Source of the DNA: Boswellia sacra
Taxonomy: Eukaryota > Streptophyta > Magnoliopsida > Sapindales > Burseraceae
NCBI GenBank assembly: GCA_013180625.2
Contig: SNVD02014502.1
Span: 62,001-126,000 of the forward strand
Direction of reading: 5' to 3'
Length of the DNA stretch: 64,000 nt
Numbering within the stretch: position 1 is the first letter of the stretch; every line of letters starts with the position of its first letter. The notes below the pieces were generated by a model. That model had not been told where the DNA came from. It did not search any database and worked only from the letters and a program-made list of their open reading frames with translations. Position numbers and translations under genes: made by a program. This document shows positions 12,155 to 24,296 of this stretch, piece by piece.

Positions 12155-13479
12155 ATAGATAATTAATATTTCTTTCACTCTTTTGTCATCCGGTTCAGTA
12201 TGCTTGGATTCTACAAATTCTGAACTACCTTACCTTTTCCTTCTTGTATACAGTGCTTCTGTATTCTTCTTATCCTTCAATCCTTTTAAAATTTTCTGTT
12301 GTAATGCATGGGTATCCCCAAAGAACTTTTTTGGTTGGAATATCTTTGAAGATCATTGACAGTTTCCATGCAAGTTTCAGGGTTTCCTCAAAGGAAACTT
12401 AGTTTTTTGTATTTCTTATTTTTAAATATGGTTTCAAGTCAACACACAATTCAGTAGCTGCTATGTACACAAATACATATCAATACTAATTTTGTTTGAA
12501 GGTCTGGTAGTGGATTTGTACTTCGGGGAGTTAATCCAAACCAATCCAATCCAAAATGTTTTGCTTTTATCTTTTCTCCTCTTTATATTCTAGAGTGATA
12601 ATTTATAGCCAGAAGTGATACATATCTACTTCAGAAATGCAACTGAGTGTCTCTGGCAGAAATACAGAAATTGTACAATTCCATTACCAGACCAGACCTA
12701 CTTGACCTTCTACAGGGGAGTTAATCCAATCCAGTCCAAAAAAACTAAAACTTTTTCTAATGCCATATTTCTAAATTAATTAAGTTTAGCTTAGGTTTAA
12801 GGATTTAATCAAATGATTGATTATCAGATTAGGTGATTAATAATATGAAGCCAAAACTCAAGTCCAGATACTGATATTGCTTTAGACATTTCGTACCATA
12901 TTCAAAGTAGTCAAGTGTGAGGACTTTGGTAGCAGAATTTAGACATTTCCCACCATATTCAAAGTAGTGAAGCGTGAGGACTTTGGTAGCAGAATTCGAT
13001 TTTAAAGATGTTTCAGAAGTATGGTTGTTGACTAAGTTTTTAAATTGGGGGCTACATCCACATCTTTTAGGCTTGGTAGGTGGGAAACATATTAGACATG
13101 TATTTGTCCCAAGTAGGTGGCCCAAGGGGAAATTGGTTCGAGTCTTGTTTCTCTCATATCGTAAAAGTTACATTTTACCTTTCTCTTTATCGGAGAGCTC
13201 AATTATGCTTCTAATTTCTTGGCTTATTCCTTGTTCATACTAGAGTATCTAATGTTTTACATGGTTTGGTAATTTATAAAGTCGTTAAAGGTGTTAGGTT
13301 ATTATAGTATGTCGTTTCAGTGTAACAGATTTTTCTTAGTTTTAAATGCAGTCTTTTTGAGAGGATAAATATTATGTTTCTTGATTGCAGATGGGTGTTC
13401 CATTGCAACTGTCTCACATGATCGGTGGATCAAGCTTTGGTCAGGCAATGCTAAAGAGCAGGCTATGGATGTTGACTGA
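9526..13479 (+). CDS. PRP4: U4/U6 small nuclear ribonucleoprotein PRP4-like (WD40)
   Basis: Five coding exons, 9526-10445, 11018-11471, 11567-11764, 11861-11942 and 13391-13479, join in frame to 580 aa, close to the plant PRP4/LACHESIS family size. After a short acidic start there is a Pro-rich segment (about 45-100), then the SFM/PRP4 motif with [13 protein letters not shown] (about 157-170), a charged helical region and a C-terminal WD40 propeller. Blades end in [43 protein letters not shown] and IKLWSG. The family is a core part of the U4/U6 and U4/U6.U5 tri-snRNP acting in nuclear pre-mRNA splicing; in Arabidopsis its loss affects gametic cell fate and embryo development. The last intron (1.45 kb) is the longest and holds a CT microsatellite and repeats. 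It is convergent with ARP. Confidence 0.95.
12106..12151. repeat. (CT)n microsatellite in PRP4 last intron
   Basis: About 46 bp of uninterrupted TC/CT dinucleotide lies within the intron between 11,943 and 13,390. It is probably length-polymorphic. Confidence 0.95.
12886..12995. repeat. Tandem duplication of about 55 bp in PRP4 last intron
   Basis: Two adjacent copies share accatattcaaagtagt, then a variable base and gtgaggactttggtagcaga. They differ at only a few positions. It is noncoding. Confidence 0.85.
13071..13131 (-). repeat. Dispersed repeat fragment shared with the NLR relic
   Basis: The reverse complement contains ccccttgggccacctacttg followed by ggaca, and then a diverged atgtct-atatgttt segment ending accaagc. 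The same order of motifs occurs on the + strand at 24,204-24,264. The flank gcccaaggggaaattggttcgagtc resembles a pol III B-box (GGTTCGAGTC) after a 3-part spacing, so a tRNA-derived SINE fragment is possible. Confidence 0.6.
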
Positions 13480-14424
13480 ATGGCAGTTTGATTTTGTGGT
13501 TCTTAGATTTAGCTTCTCCTGACTTTTCAAACCATCTTAGAAATTGGATACCAGAGAATCGGTTGTTTTGAGGGTGGTACTTCGGCTCAATATATTATTC
13601 TGTGAGGTTAGTGCTTTCACAACTGAAAGGATTTAAGCCTCTTGTATTCAGTGTGTCTTTGATGTTCACTTCCGTTGCCAATATCTAGTGCCACTATTTT
13701 TTTTTTTTAATTATTGATCAAATTAGGTATATTTTTTGTAATTGATTCGAGAGTAGGATGCCAACTTTGAAAGATTTAGTGAAATTTATCTTCATATTGA
13801 CAGGTGTGAAAATTATTTTGGCTGATTCAGTGTAGTTTATCGTTATATTAACAATACTACAGTGCTATCGGTAGAAATTGCAGGCTGACAACGGGTTGTA
13901 AAAATGATAATCGACCATTTTGCACCAGTGTTGAACTTAGCTACTAGATTTTGGCTGAAAGTATAATTTGATCGTTGCTTCCAGTTGCATCAATTCCTTC
14001 TGTTCTTGTTGGATTTCACCTTTCATATTATAGCAAGTCACCTTTGATTTCTCATTTTGATCTTGTAAATAGATGTCAGTTAGCCTGAAGGGGGAAACGT
14101 TTTAGCTTTTTATTTCACGGTGATGGTAATTGGGCCTATTCGAAATCAAAAGTTATTTTTAAGTAGTGTTACAGTTTACTTTTTGCAATAATTTGCGTCC
14201 TGTTTGAAATTAAATTAACTGAACAATACTTACAAGTTTTCATAATATCTTTTGGTAGGTTTATGAATCAAGTTGAGACAGATGATGAAGTGGCCGTTTG
14301 AGACTAACAACAGGGAAAACAATGTGACAATGCACAATATATTTTGTTAAAAGCAACATAAGGTGTATGTATCTTTTCACAAGAACATGTAAAAAGATCC
14401 TTCATTAATATGGTTAGATTATTG

Positions 14425-14467
<43 letters not shown>

Positions 14468-15873
14468 CATTAATTTATAGTCCTCCATTCATTGTAATCT
14501 AATAGTTGTGAATGTGGGGTGAGAAAGGTTATAAACAAAAATAAGTAAAAGAAATCCAACATGTTGATAAAGCTGACGAGGTGGCCAGTAAGGGTTGAAC
14601 GAGACTGATAGACTGCTGGTATTTAAAAAAAAAAAAAAAAAATCTGTAACGCTGGATTAAATCTAATTTACCAGTTCTGTAATTAAATAAGAATTAGAAA
14701 TCAACATTCGAATTTAAGCTAATTTAAAATCCATCTCTTGCCATTAAGATTAATAGAAATAGGTGATTAAAGCAGAAGAAAAATGTCGAGCATTTTATTA
14801 GATATGTTGACAATAATTCATCAAGTATGTACATCGTGTATTTAAAAGACATTTACGACCAAAAAATTTGTTGTACGTACTATCAAGTATTTAAGAGATA
14901 TACTTGTATAAATTATATTAGAGGATATTTTTCTCCCGGCAATTTAAACTTGGTTAAATGATTAAAGAATTTTTAAAATCTAATACGACTAAGAAGATAA
15001 TTACCCCAAAATCTGAACATTTTAACTTATTTCATGAGACAATTTAATGAAAAAGGATCATCTTCTTTGGAATGAAAGTGATTCTTATTCATTGTTTGCT
15101 TGACTCCAACTACCTGCTCCTTTTGAAGGTAACTGAAGAAATCTCTCTAATTGTTTCAGAATGATCAATGGAAGCATGGAGTCCTCCAGGAGGATGGTTT
15201 GCTTTATTTTTGTTTATTTATAAAATTATTTTTTGTCACGAGAATTGTTTTTGTTATTGTTCTTTTGCATGCATACAATGCAGACTTACAGAATTTTATT
15301 ATATATTTTTTCTTTAATTAAATTCCATTAACATCCCCTAACTCGAAGAATAAGTGTTGATAATATCTCAATTCACTCATTCAATTTGTGTGTATAAATT
15401 TCGAGAATCATGTGTATTTCTAGCTTTCTTGTGGAATTCTCGAAATTTATTTTCATTCCGAACTATATGCCAAAAAAAAAAAACCGGTACATGGTAGCCA
15501 AAGCTTAAATATCAGGATTTTATCAATTAAAATTGCCATAATCAACATATGATAATTGTCCCAACTCTGCCAAGCTTTACATGATGACAGCAAAATTTTA
15601 AAACCTTCAATGGCTTTCCAAGTTGCACCCAGTTGAGATTCCATATATCACCACTTCAGAGCTCCCAAAATCCTGAAAATTCATGTATGGACAAAACCAA
15701 AGGAAAGTATTCCTTGCTGTGGTTCATGCTATAACAAAATGGGTTGCATGTAGATCTTGTTATCAGCCTCATGCTACCACCAGAAGTTCTATGAAGGTAG
15801 GAATTTGTGCTGACCTACTAGATACACAGATCCTCAATGCCACCAACAGTTGGCTCAAATGGTGCCGGAAGAA
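13480..15873. other. Convergent spacer between PRP4 and ARP
   Basis: It holds the two 3' UTRs and AT-rich sequence. There are simple repeats at 14,427-14,464 ((AT)n) and 14,625-14,642 (poly-A). No gene is supported. Confidence 0.6.
14427..14464. repeat. (AT)n microsatellite
   Basis: An uninterrupted AT dinucleotide run of about 38 bp in the PRP4-ARP spacer. Confidence 0.95.
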
Positions 15874-18800
15874 CTAGAGATTGAGTATAAGGCCAATAGG
15901 GCAATGATCACTACCAGCAACATCAGGAAGAATGTATGAATCATGAACCTTGTCAGCCATGGATTCTGAGACAAGGAAGTAGTCAAGCCTCCACCCTGTT
16001 TCAGAATCCAATACAACCATATAAGAGAATGGAACATAGAAAAATGAAACATCATAGAAAGGAATTGCCAAAAAATCGTGAAAACATAAATATATGTCAG
16101 CATTTAAAGAAATATATAAAGCAACAAACAAAATCCAAAAAGTTAACTCTTCTGGTACAGCTAAAAATTTAAGGACTTCAGATGTCATTTACCTTTATTG
16201 GTTTTCCGACAACCTTGCCGATAACCCCAATAAGTATAGCCAACAACACCAGGATGTTGTGCTCTAAAGGTGTCCACAAATCCCTGAGACAAGAAGTTTG
16301 TGCCAAAAGATTGCCTCTCTTCATCTGTAAAGCCAGCACTTCTTCTGTTTCCCTGTTAATTAATACAAATATTACAACACATAACTTGGAATTTGAGACT
16401 GGAATTGAAATCATACATTTGTAATACAGAGTGACAATATCCCTAAGTTGTTGCAGTTGAGGCTGCTGAATTATAGTGTAACTAATATATCTAACCAGAA
16501 CAGATGGAAAAACGCCTTGGGTGAACATTTTTGCAGCCAACAGTTTAGATGTCAGCAACAAGGTAACGATATAATAATAATAACAAGAAAAAAGAGAGAG
16601 AACTAACACACATCAGAAAGTTTTGAATCACTTACAGCAGGGTTATAAATATCTATCTCTTCATGAGCACAATTTAGATCACCTGTCAAAATGACAGGCT
16701 TCTTCTTTTCTAGCTCCTGGACATTCACGTGAAACATCATAAGAATAAGTTTTAACAGAACATAAAAAGTGCAGAATATAGAATACACGTACACTGAGAG
16801 AACCAATGTCCTATGTGGCTGCGTTGTAAGTTAGAAATATTGGATTCAGAATAAGTACTAAGCAAAAGGGCATGCTTACTTTCATGTAGCTGCTGAGAGA
16901 TGGATCCCAATTTGTAACTCTGTAGGACTAAATCAAAGGCAAAACCATCAGTTCAAGAAAAAAATCTTTGAAGAATATAGCAGAATGGCAACATAATAAG
17001 AAATGCTTAAGGTTGTCACCAGTCTTCTCAAGCCATCTCCAGAGTTAGGAACATAGGCACTTAGTAAATAAAATGAATCAAACTCTGCTGTCACAAGCCA
17101 TCCCTCACTATCATGATCAGGTATGCCAAGGCCATATGTGACTGAAAGTGGTTTTACCTGTCCAAAACGTGCTAAACTTTATAAGTACACTAGAAATAAA
17201 CAAAACCATCGCCAAAGTGAAAGACATGCTTCCAAATTAAAAATCAGGCAGTGGCACTTGATAGTAGGAAAGAAACATGTGTCAATAATAACCCCAATAG
17301 CGACCTAAATTAAAACATCAAAATGAAAAGTTAATTAATCAGACTTTGCAGAAAGGACTAAACTTTATAGTTTCTTGCATGAAACAGATTAATCATATGG
17401 AACTAAGATTTTAACCTAATGCAGATATTCTCTGTATTATGTAATGGAACTATTATTAAATTCATGATACATATCAAACTAACAGTAAACAAGAATTATA
17501 ACTAAGTCATCATTCACAAAAGTGATTTTGCTGCTTTTATCATCCACAAAAAGAATAAAAGATACAAATGGAAAAAGATAGGAGGCATCCAACAATGATG
17601 GTATTTTTCAACACTATAGATGGTTAATGAAAACTTGAGGATTTAAAGTTATAGTCTAAAATAACTAAATTATAGGTGACCAGAGAAAACCATCACAATT
17701 ATCAGAATTTCTATGAGATTAAGACACAGCTTCCCTGCAAATATAAGAAAATACATTATTTTCTTCCTTTTTGGATAAGGCACAAAAATTTTATTAAAGA
17801 AGAATTTGAATATATATATACAAATATATATAACACAAAAGCGAGCCAGTTCACATAGAAAAGAAGAGAAAAACAAAAATACTACAAGCAACAGTTGCCC
17901 CATCCCTTTGAATAAATAGGAGGGAAATCCCTTCAAATTGCTTAGTAACGGAAGCCCATAAAGAAAATACATTATTTTCTAAACGTTGAAACAGATTGCC
18001 CTTTTGTCAAAACTGATGCAGAGAAGAAACATACCCGCGAGATAATTGCAGTACCAGAATAACCAAGTTTAGAAACACTACAGGTCCAGAAGCTATTTTC
18101 ATATCCATGTATGAGAGACTCTTTGATTGATTCAACATCTTTTTCCTGCTCCCAAATTCAGTTGCATTAATGGCTGAAACCAAAAATTATACTAGATGCA
18201 AGTAATGAAGGTTAGTGAAAGAAAAATGATCAAAACATGTATACATTGTAAAATAAAAATAAAAAATGATAATTTGTTAAATAAATTAACAACATCAGCA
18301 ATGGGTGCACTTTAAACATGATTTTAAAGTTTGAAAGCAATATATATCCAGATTTATTAACACGCTTACCTGCAATTTGGTTTCTTGTAAACATAGTACA
18401 TCAAAATCTTCCCTTTGGGCAAGTTGCAAAGCAGAGAATCCCTCTAACTTCAGTAATGCTCTTAACCCATTTACATTCCAAGACATAACCTTCATAGATT
18501 TTGAACCCTCGTCAAGAGGTGCAGGCCTCATTATTCTAGGATTATAAGGAATCCACCCCTTTTGAGGTTTCTTATGGGTAAGAACAGTCCAAGGTTCAGT
18601 TTGATTCATTGGGAGAGTAACTGCAGTATTGACAAAATTAAAAATATCCAAATATAATTTACTCTTTGTTCACAAGGATTTCTGCTCAAGCCATCAACAT
18701 AGTGCAATCTAAGCTCTCAATAAAATCAAATAAATTCACAATAACCAGCACATGTAAGAGGGAACAGTTCATAAATGAAAAATAGTGAGACTTGAATATT

Positions 18801-20843
18801 ATTAGCATAGGAAAGAGGACCTGACAACAATATACACATATTTTAGAGTACCTGAAATCTCATTGGTTTTCACTGAAATCTTCTGTTTGGCTTTGATTAT
18901 TTTAGCATCAACTTCGATAGTTTTATCCTGAGCGGGTGATTGTTTAACTTTTTTCTTATTCCGTTGAAGTACAGAAACCTCTGAAACAGATTCAATTTTT
19001 TGCACAGGCTTCTGCCCAGATATATTCTTAGCCTTCCTTTTTGCTGATATACTTTCTGAAGAAACAGAGTGTACTTCCTTTACTTCTATGTGAGAACTTT
19101 CACCTGCACACAGAAGGAATTTCTTACTTCAGGAAAAGAGTAATCTAGCTCTGAACCTCTACAGTTTGTGAGAATAAAGAAGACAAGAAAATAAACAGCT
19201 GAAATAAGTCATTAATTTCCAATTAATTCGTTTGGTTCATCTTATCAGTAATGACCAGAAGCTTTACAAGATATTTCTAGAGTATTACACTTTGGTTCAG
19301 CAGCAAAAACTTTTACCGTCTATCTTTTTGTCCATGTAACCCTTCAAGGCAGATACAAGATCACGTTTACAACCCTTGGCAGTAACCCCAATGCTCCTAA
19401 TAATTCAAAATGAAAAAGCACAAACACATTCTTAAAAATTAGAGGTCAAAAATAACAATTTTAGCTATCAAACCATCAAAAAAAGAACCGATTACATTTA
19501 CGTCTCCGAAGCAGAACATTAGAAGTAATTTGAAGAAATGTTTTGAATTGAAAAGACCAGTGCACTCCTAAAGCCTCTAGATGCAAGCTGAGTAAAGAAA
19601 CCAATAACTAAACCATCTGAAGTTGTTCACATGTTACTAGTTTAACACAAAGCTTCTTGTATGAAGTGGACTTCTCCAATACGTGGACTTCTCCAATACC
19701 TAAGGCCACTAGAAAAGAGCCAAACATATGAATGCATGATGGACACAGAGCATATAATTCTTTTAAATGTATTATTAATAAATAATGTGCCATGCGTGAA
19801 GACAATTTCATTTTCATGAAGAAGAATACAAGTATATAAAATCAGTTACTTCAGTATGCTAAGCCTTAAAACTTCTACTTACCTCAATGTAGTCCTAAGT
19901 TCTTGAACTGTCATCTTCTCAATTCTCTCTGGATCATCTCTAATACTCTGAATTTTAACCACACTACTTTCATCAACATTTCCCTAACAAATGTACATTA
20001 AAGCAAAAAAAAGTATCATTCACCCATTAGACTAAAACCAAATAGACAATGGCTGGTACATGTAAAGCCATAAAATGACCTAACAACCTTATCAGAATTT
20101 TTGCTCAACTGCTTATACCCACATATCCTTTCAATTTCTTGTCCTCCTTTTTTGTAATTCTGCCCACCCCATTATCCCCCTAGACATTAATCATAACTAA
20201 CAACAAATCTGTGCAAACCCATAAACAACAAAACAAAGAATTTTCTGCTGCTATACACGCGGTATGGTCACAGGTACCAACTTTTTACAGCATATAACGT
20301 AACGCTAACAACATGATCTGCCACATTTACAAGTTACATTCATAAAATTTTCAGTATTTAACATTAGAAAACACACATTATATTAACAAATACGACATTA
20401 AACGTTACAAAATTTTGATATAGCATAACCATGAATACTAGTAAGCAACAAAAACAAGTAGCAGCTAAAAGTAAAGCAATGAACCACCTTGAGAAACCCC
20501 TTATCAGAATTTTGAGCTGAACCCATTAATCCTTTCAGTATTTTATCTTCCTTGTCCTCAATGATTGATGAAATGGGTTTAGACTTTATTCCTCTTGCTC
20601 TCAGAGAAACCGATGTTCCAATCCTCAAATTCCTTGGAGTCACTACAATGCTACTAATATGATGTTTACTGCAATATTCAGAATCACAAAGCTAACAAAT
20701 GAACTTACATTCTAACACAAGTAACAAACTTTATAGAAAAAAAAAAAAAACCCATATTGGAAAATAGTAAAACAGAAAAGAAATGAAAATTACCCGCTAA
20801 AATGGATGAAACTTTTGAGTCCTAATTGCAGAACTTGATTCAT
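15874..20843 (-). CDS. ARP: Apurinic/apyrimidinic endonuclease-redox protein (ARP, SAP + exonuclease III fold)
   Basis: Twelve exons on the minus strand: 20843-20794, 20668-20488, 19983-19883, 19396-19317, 19103-18852, 18620-18370, 18145-18035, 17157-17020, 16927-16880, 16716-16636, 16352-16193 and 15995-15874. They join in frame to 524 aa, near the known plant ARP length. A stop lies just upstream of the chosen ATG. A SAP DNA-binding helix pair is at about 98-134 ([11 protein letters not shown], then [13 protein letters not shown]). A Lys-rich linker follows, then the exonuclease III/APE1 domain: SWNVNG (268-273), [35 protein letters not shown] (415-430) and the terminal SDHCP (513-517). These carry the metal-binding Glu, the Asp/Asn pair of GDLN and the catalytic Asp-His. 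The family cleaves abasic DNA in base-excision repair, in nucleus and plastid. The N-terminus is weakly conserved and could be targeting sequence. Confidence 0.94.
20088..20159 (-). other. Possible cassette exon or decayed exon copy in ARP intron 2
   Basis: A 72-nt open segment lies between exon 2 and exon 3 of ARP. It has an AG before it and GT after it and is phase 0 at both ends, so inclusion would add 24 residues ([20 protein letters not shown] then NSDK) without changing frame. The upstream tract is purine-rich, a poor acceptor context. Its 3' end (caaaaattctgataag) nearly repeats the end of exon 2 (caaaattctgataagg), suggesting exon duplication. Confidence 0.35.
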
Positions 20844-20978
20844 GGATCAACTGCTTCACCTTCACCTTCACTGTGAGAGAGGCAAGTGCGCAGGTTAAGA
20901 AGGATGAAGCGCAGGTTAGCAACATAAGAGTACCGCCAAGACCAACTGCAACAGAGCGAAGAGAGCTTCGCGGAGAAG

Positions 20979-20986
20979 TATTTATA
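20979..20986 (-). promoter_or_regulatory. TATA box of ARP
   Basis: On the minus strand, actataaatacttc lies about 135 bp upstream of the ARP start codon and about 30 bp before a plausible leader start. It is a close match to the plant TATAAATA consensus. Confidence 0.55.
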
Positions 20987-22479
20987 GTGGCTGGCCTTCA
21001 AATTAGCACGACTGCACGGTTAGCTTAAACGTGGGCCCAATTCAATTTTCCCCCTTAGGTTTGTGGAATTTTCGAAAACCCCCTCACCATTGTTTTGCCA
21101 AGTTGGCGGTCTAGTCGACTCATGTCATGATATCTATGCAAGCATTTTTATTTTCTTTGTTTATCTATTAATTTAATTTATTTGCTTCATATATACACCT
21201 AATTTCAATGCAAAATCAATGCATTAATATTTAATTGAAAAAAAAGTTATGCTAAAAATTAATGAAAAAGAACATGTGCATTTTAAAGTGTGAAGCGTAC
21301 ATATAGCACTACAAATAACTCTCCTCGTCTACTGTTCACTAGAACACTGACATGCTTAAGCTTCTTATATAAGAAAAAAGAAAAAAAACAAATAATTTAA
21401 TAAGCTTTTTACTTAAATGTTTGTGTTGAACTATTGATCAGGGTCATTCTTTAAAAAAAAAGAATAAGAGGAAAAAGAAAAAAATTATGTGAAAATTCTA
21501 TTTCTAATCAAAAGGAAAATTAGAATAAGTTTAATAAGAGTTTTAAATATCCCAAGTCCAATCAATCTACAATGTCTTTAGAGTTGAGTCATTTTACAAT
21601 AATATCACAATATAATAGACTCTAGAAATTGGTAACAACATAATTTGATGGTAATATTTTCTAAAAGAACTGAAAATAAAACTGATAATTGACTCCACAA
21701 TGAAAATTTTCTTTAATTCTTTATCATATATAGACAAATTGTGGTGAAACATTACAAATAGTTATTAAATATCTTAAATATCTATACCTTAAGTGTACAT
21801 ATTTAGTGCTTAAGCACACCAAATTAATTATTAACATCTCAGTAGAAGATGTTAATTGGTAATTAGAATATTGAATGAGCCAAGCTAAGAATATATAATA
21901 ACTTTAACCGTTCACATTCTCCTGACTTTGCTTGATCTCTTCTTTAGAGCATAAAGCAATGAATTCATTTTCTTCCTTAGTACAGAATATGTAATTAATA
22001 TTAAGTTGAGGTTAATAATTATTAACAAATAAATTAAAAACGATGAACTCAAACGAAATTTACACATTAATTAGAGTGTAAATGTTAGTTTGGCAAACTA
22101 AATAGCACCTCTTAATCATATCAGACAATAAGAGACATGAATTAGTTTGAATATAACTCTTAATTTGGTAGATTGATGTTGAAGCAAATATTCGTTTCTC
22201 AAACAAGAGGGAAATTATACTAAAAAAAGAAAAAAACTATTTGATGTTGTATAGGTTAAGCTTCAATTTGCTTTGTTCTTTACTACAAGGAAAGACCAAA
22301 GAACGTACACTAGTCTTTAAAAAGTTGCATTCTTCATGCAAACTTATGCAAGATATATATATATATATATATATTTGTAATCTCCCTTATTCAACAATCA
22401 CCATAATCTCAACAAATTAATTAAGCAAAAACACTTACAAGTTAAACACCTGCAAACTTCTATTTTTCATCTACAAAAC
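20987..22479. other. AT-rich spacer upstream of ARP and the NLR relic
   Basis: No gene is supported. An (AT)n run sits at about 22,352-22,374, just ahead of the NLR relic, and could include its former TATA region. Confidence 0.55.
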
Positions 22480-24296
22480 ATGGCCGAATCATTTGTCTTC
22501 AGCATTGATGAAAAGATGTTGGTTAAGCTAGGGTCTCTAGCTTATGAAGAAGTGTGCTTGGCTTGGTGTGTCAAAGCTGACCTACAAAAGCTTGATCAAG
22601 AGATCTTATCCGCTATCAAAGCTGTGTTATTGGATGCGGAGGAACAACAGGTCCGCAGTCACGAGTTAAGAGAGTGGTTGGCAAAGCTCAAGGATGCTTG
22701 TTATGATGCAGAAGATGTACTTGATGAGTTCGATCGAGGTCGAAGCTTTACGAAGGCAAGTCACTAGGCAGAAGAGTATTGGAAGAAAGGTACGCAGATT
22801 GCTTTCAAGCTCAAATCCACTTGCTTTTCGTTTTAGGATGGGTCATAAAATCAAGGAAATTAGAGAGAGGTTTGCTGAGATGATTGCAGCCTCAAAGGAA
22901 CACTTTAATCTTACTGTGCGAGTTGATAATAGGCAAGTCATGCATAGGGGGAGGGAAATGACCACCCACTCCTTTGTGCCTACTCCAGTTGTTATTGGTA
23001 GAGATATATAAAGATAAAGAAAACATCATAAAACTATTAATAGATTGTAGTGATGGTGAAATCTTGGATGGCTTATGGACTTCTCCAAGTCCATAAGATG
23101 AGTTAGAAAATATTGGTATCCGATATTTAAAAGAATTATGGTCAAGATTTTTTTCAAGATTTTGTAGAAAAACTTTAAAATTTTCAGATTTAAAATGCAT
23201 GACCTTATTCACGATCTTGCACAATCAATATGTAAAGATGAGTATTTACTGGCAAACTCCGATAGTGATCAAGTTGCTTCCAAAAAGGTCCGGCATGTAT
23301 CGTTTGTAGGAGTTAATCCTTCTGTGAATCGAAATATAAGCATTCATCTAAGAAATATATTCTCCCAGCGAGGAGGGGCCAAGTCAGTCATTTGTTGAAT
23401 CGTGCATCTCAAGGTTCAATTCCTACGAGTGCTAATTTAAGTAATTCTAATATTGAAGTATTGCCAAAAAAGATTAGTAATTTGAAACATTTGAGATATT
23501 TGAATTTGTGTGCATGTCTTAAAATCCAGAAACTCCCAAACTCTATTTGCAGCCTACAGAGTCTGCAAAGCCTATATCTCTATCGATGTAAGGAATTGGA
23601 AGCGTTACCTGGAGACATAAAGCATCTTATCAACCTTAGATTGTTCGAATTAACCACCAAACAGAAGTATCTACAAGAGAATGGAATTGGTTGCTTGAAT
23701 TCTCTTCGATTCTTGGGTATCCATAAATGCCGCAATTTAGAATATTGGATAACAAGATATTGATCAACTCAGAGTACTTCAAACTTTACAGATTGATTGT
23801 TGCGAAAGTCCAATGGCATTACCACAGGGTATAAAACACTTGACCTTGTTAAAAAAATTGATGATTTTCGATTGTGAAAAACCTTGATCTTAATTTGGAG
23901 GTGGAATTGAAAGGGGAAGACGACAGTGGTCAAGACCCCAACACAACAAGATTTAACCTTGAGAAGCTTGTTATTAAAGGATTACCTCCACGGCTTCTTC
24001 AATCTTCTCCAAAATCTTTGCAATTCTTGCAGATTGTCGATTGCTCCAACTTTATCTCACTACCAGAGTCTTTACACAATCTCCAATCCCTTCAATTGCT
24101 TTTTATATGGAATTGTCCAAATTTGTCATCTCTACTGGCGGATATGTGTCGCCTCACGACTATGAAACAATTAGATATTAAAGGATGTCCTATGCTGAGC
24201 AAAATCCCCTTGGGCCACCTACTTGGGACATTTATATGTCTCATATGTTTACCGGTTACCAAGCTAGTAGAGTGTGAACGTACTTTAGGGTGTTAG
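22480..24296 (+). pseudogene. CC-NB-LRR (RGA-type) resistance gene relic lacking the NB-ARC core
   Basis: The start [20 protein letters not shown] and the motifs [35 protein letters not shown] are a classic Rx-type coiled-coil domain. A frameshift at about 22,730 moves the reading to the frame with [12 protein letters not shown] and MGHKIKEIRERF. After the conserved entry to the nucleotide-binding domain (SFVPTPVVIGRDI, about 22,970-23,010) the P-loop, kinase-2, GLPL and MHD region is absent. The sequence then jumps to KFKMHDLIHDLAQSI (about 23,187) from the winged-helix/LRR boundary. LRR blocks continue to about 24,210 (LRYLNLCACLKIQKLPNSIC, LQFLQIVDCSNFISLPESL), broken by frameshifts and stops. 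The tail from 24,204 matches a dispersed repeat. A functional product is very unlikely. Confidence 0.88.
24204..24264 (+). repeat. Dispersed repeat fragment at the NLR relic 3' end
   Basis: It matches, in reverse orientation, the segment at 13,071-13,131 in the PRP4 intron, including 25 identical bases (starting ccccttgggccacctacttg). It replaces the normal end of the LRR region. Confidence 0.6.

Noticed and set aside
12829..13125. Minus-strand 98-codon frame in the PRP4 intron
   Set aside because: Its apparent protein repeat comes from the tandem DNA duplication and the dispersed repeat fragment.
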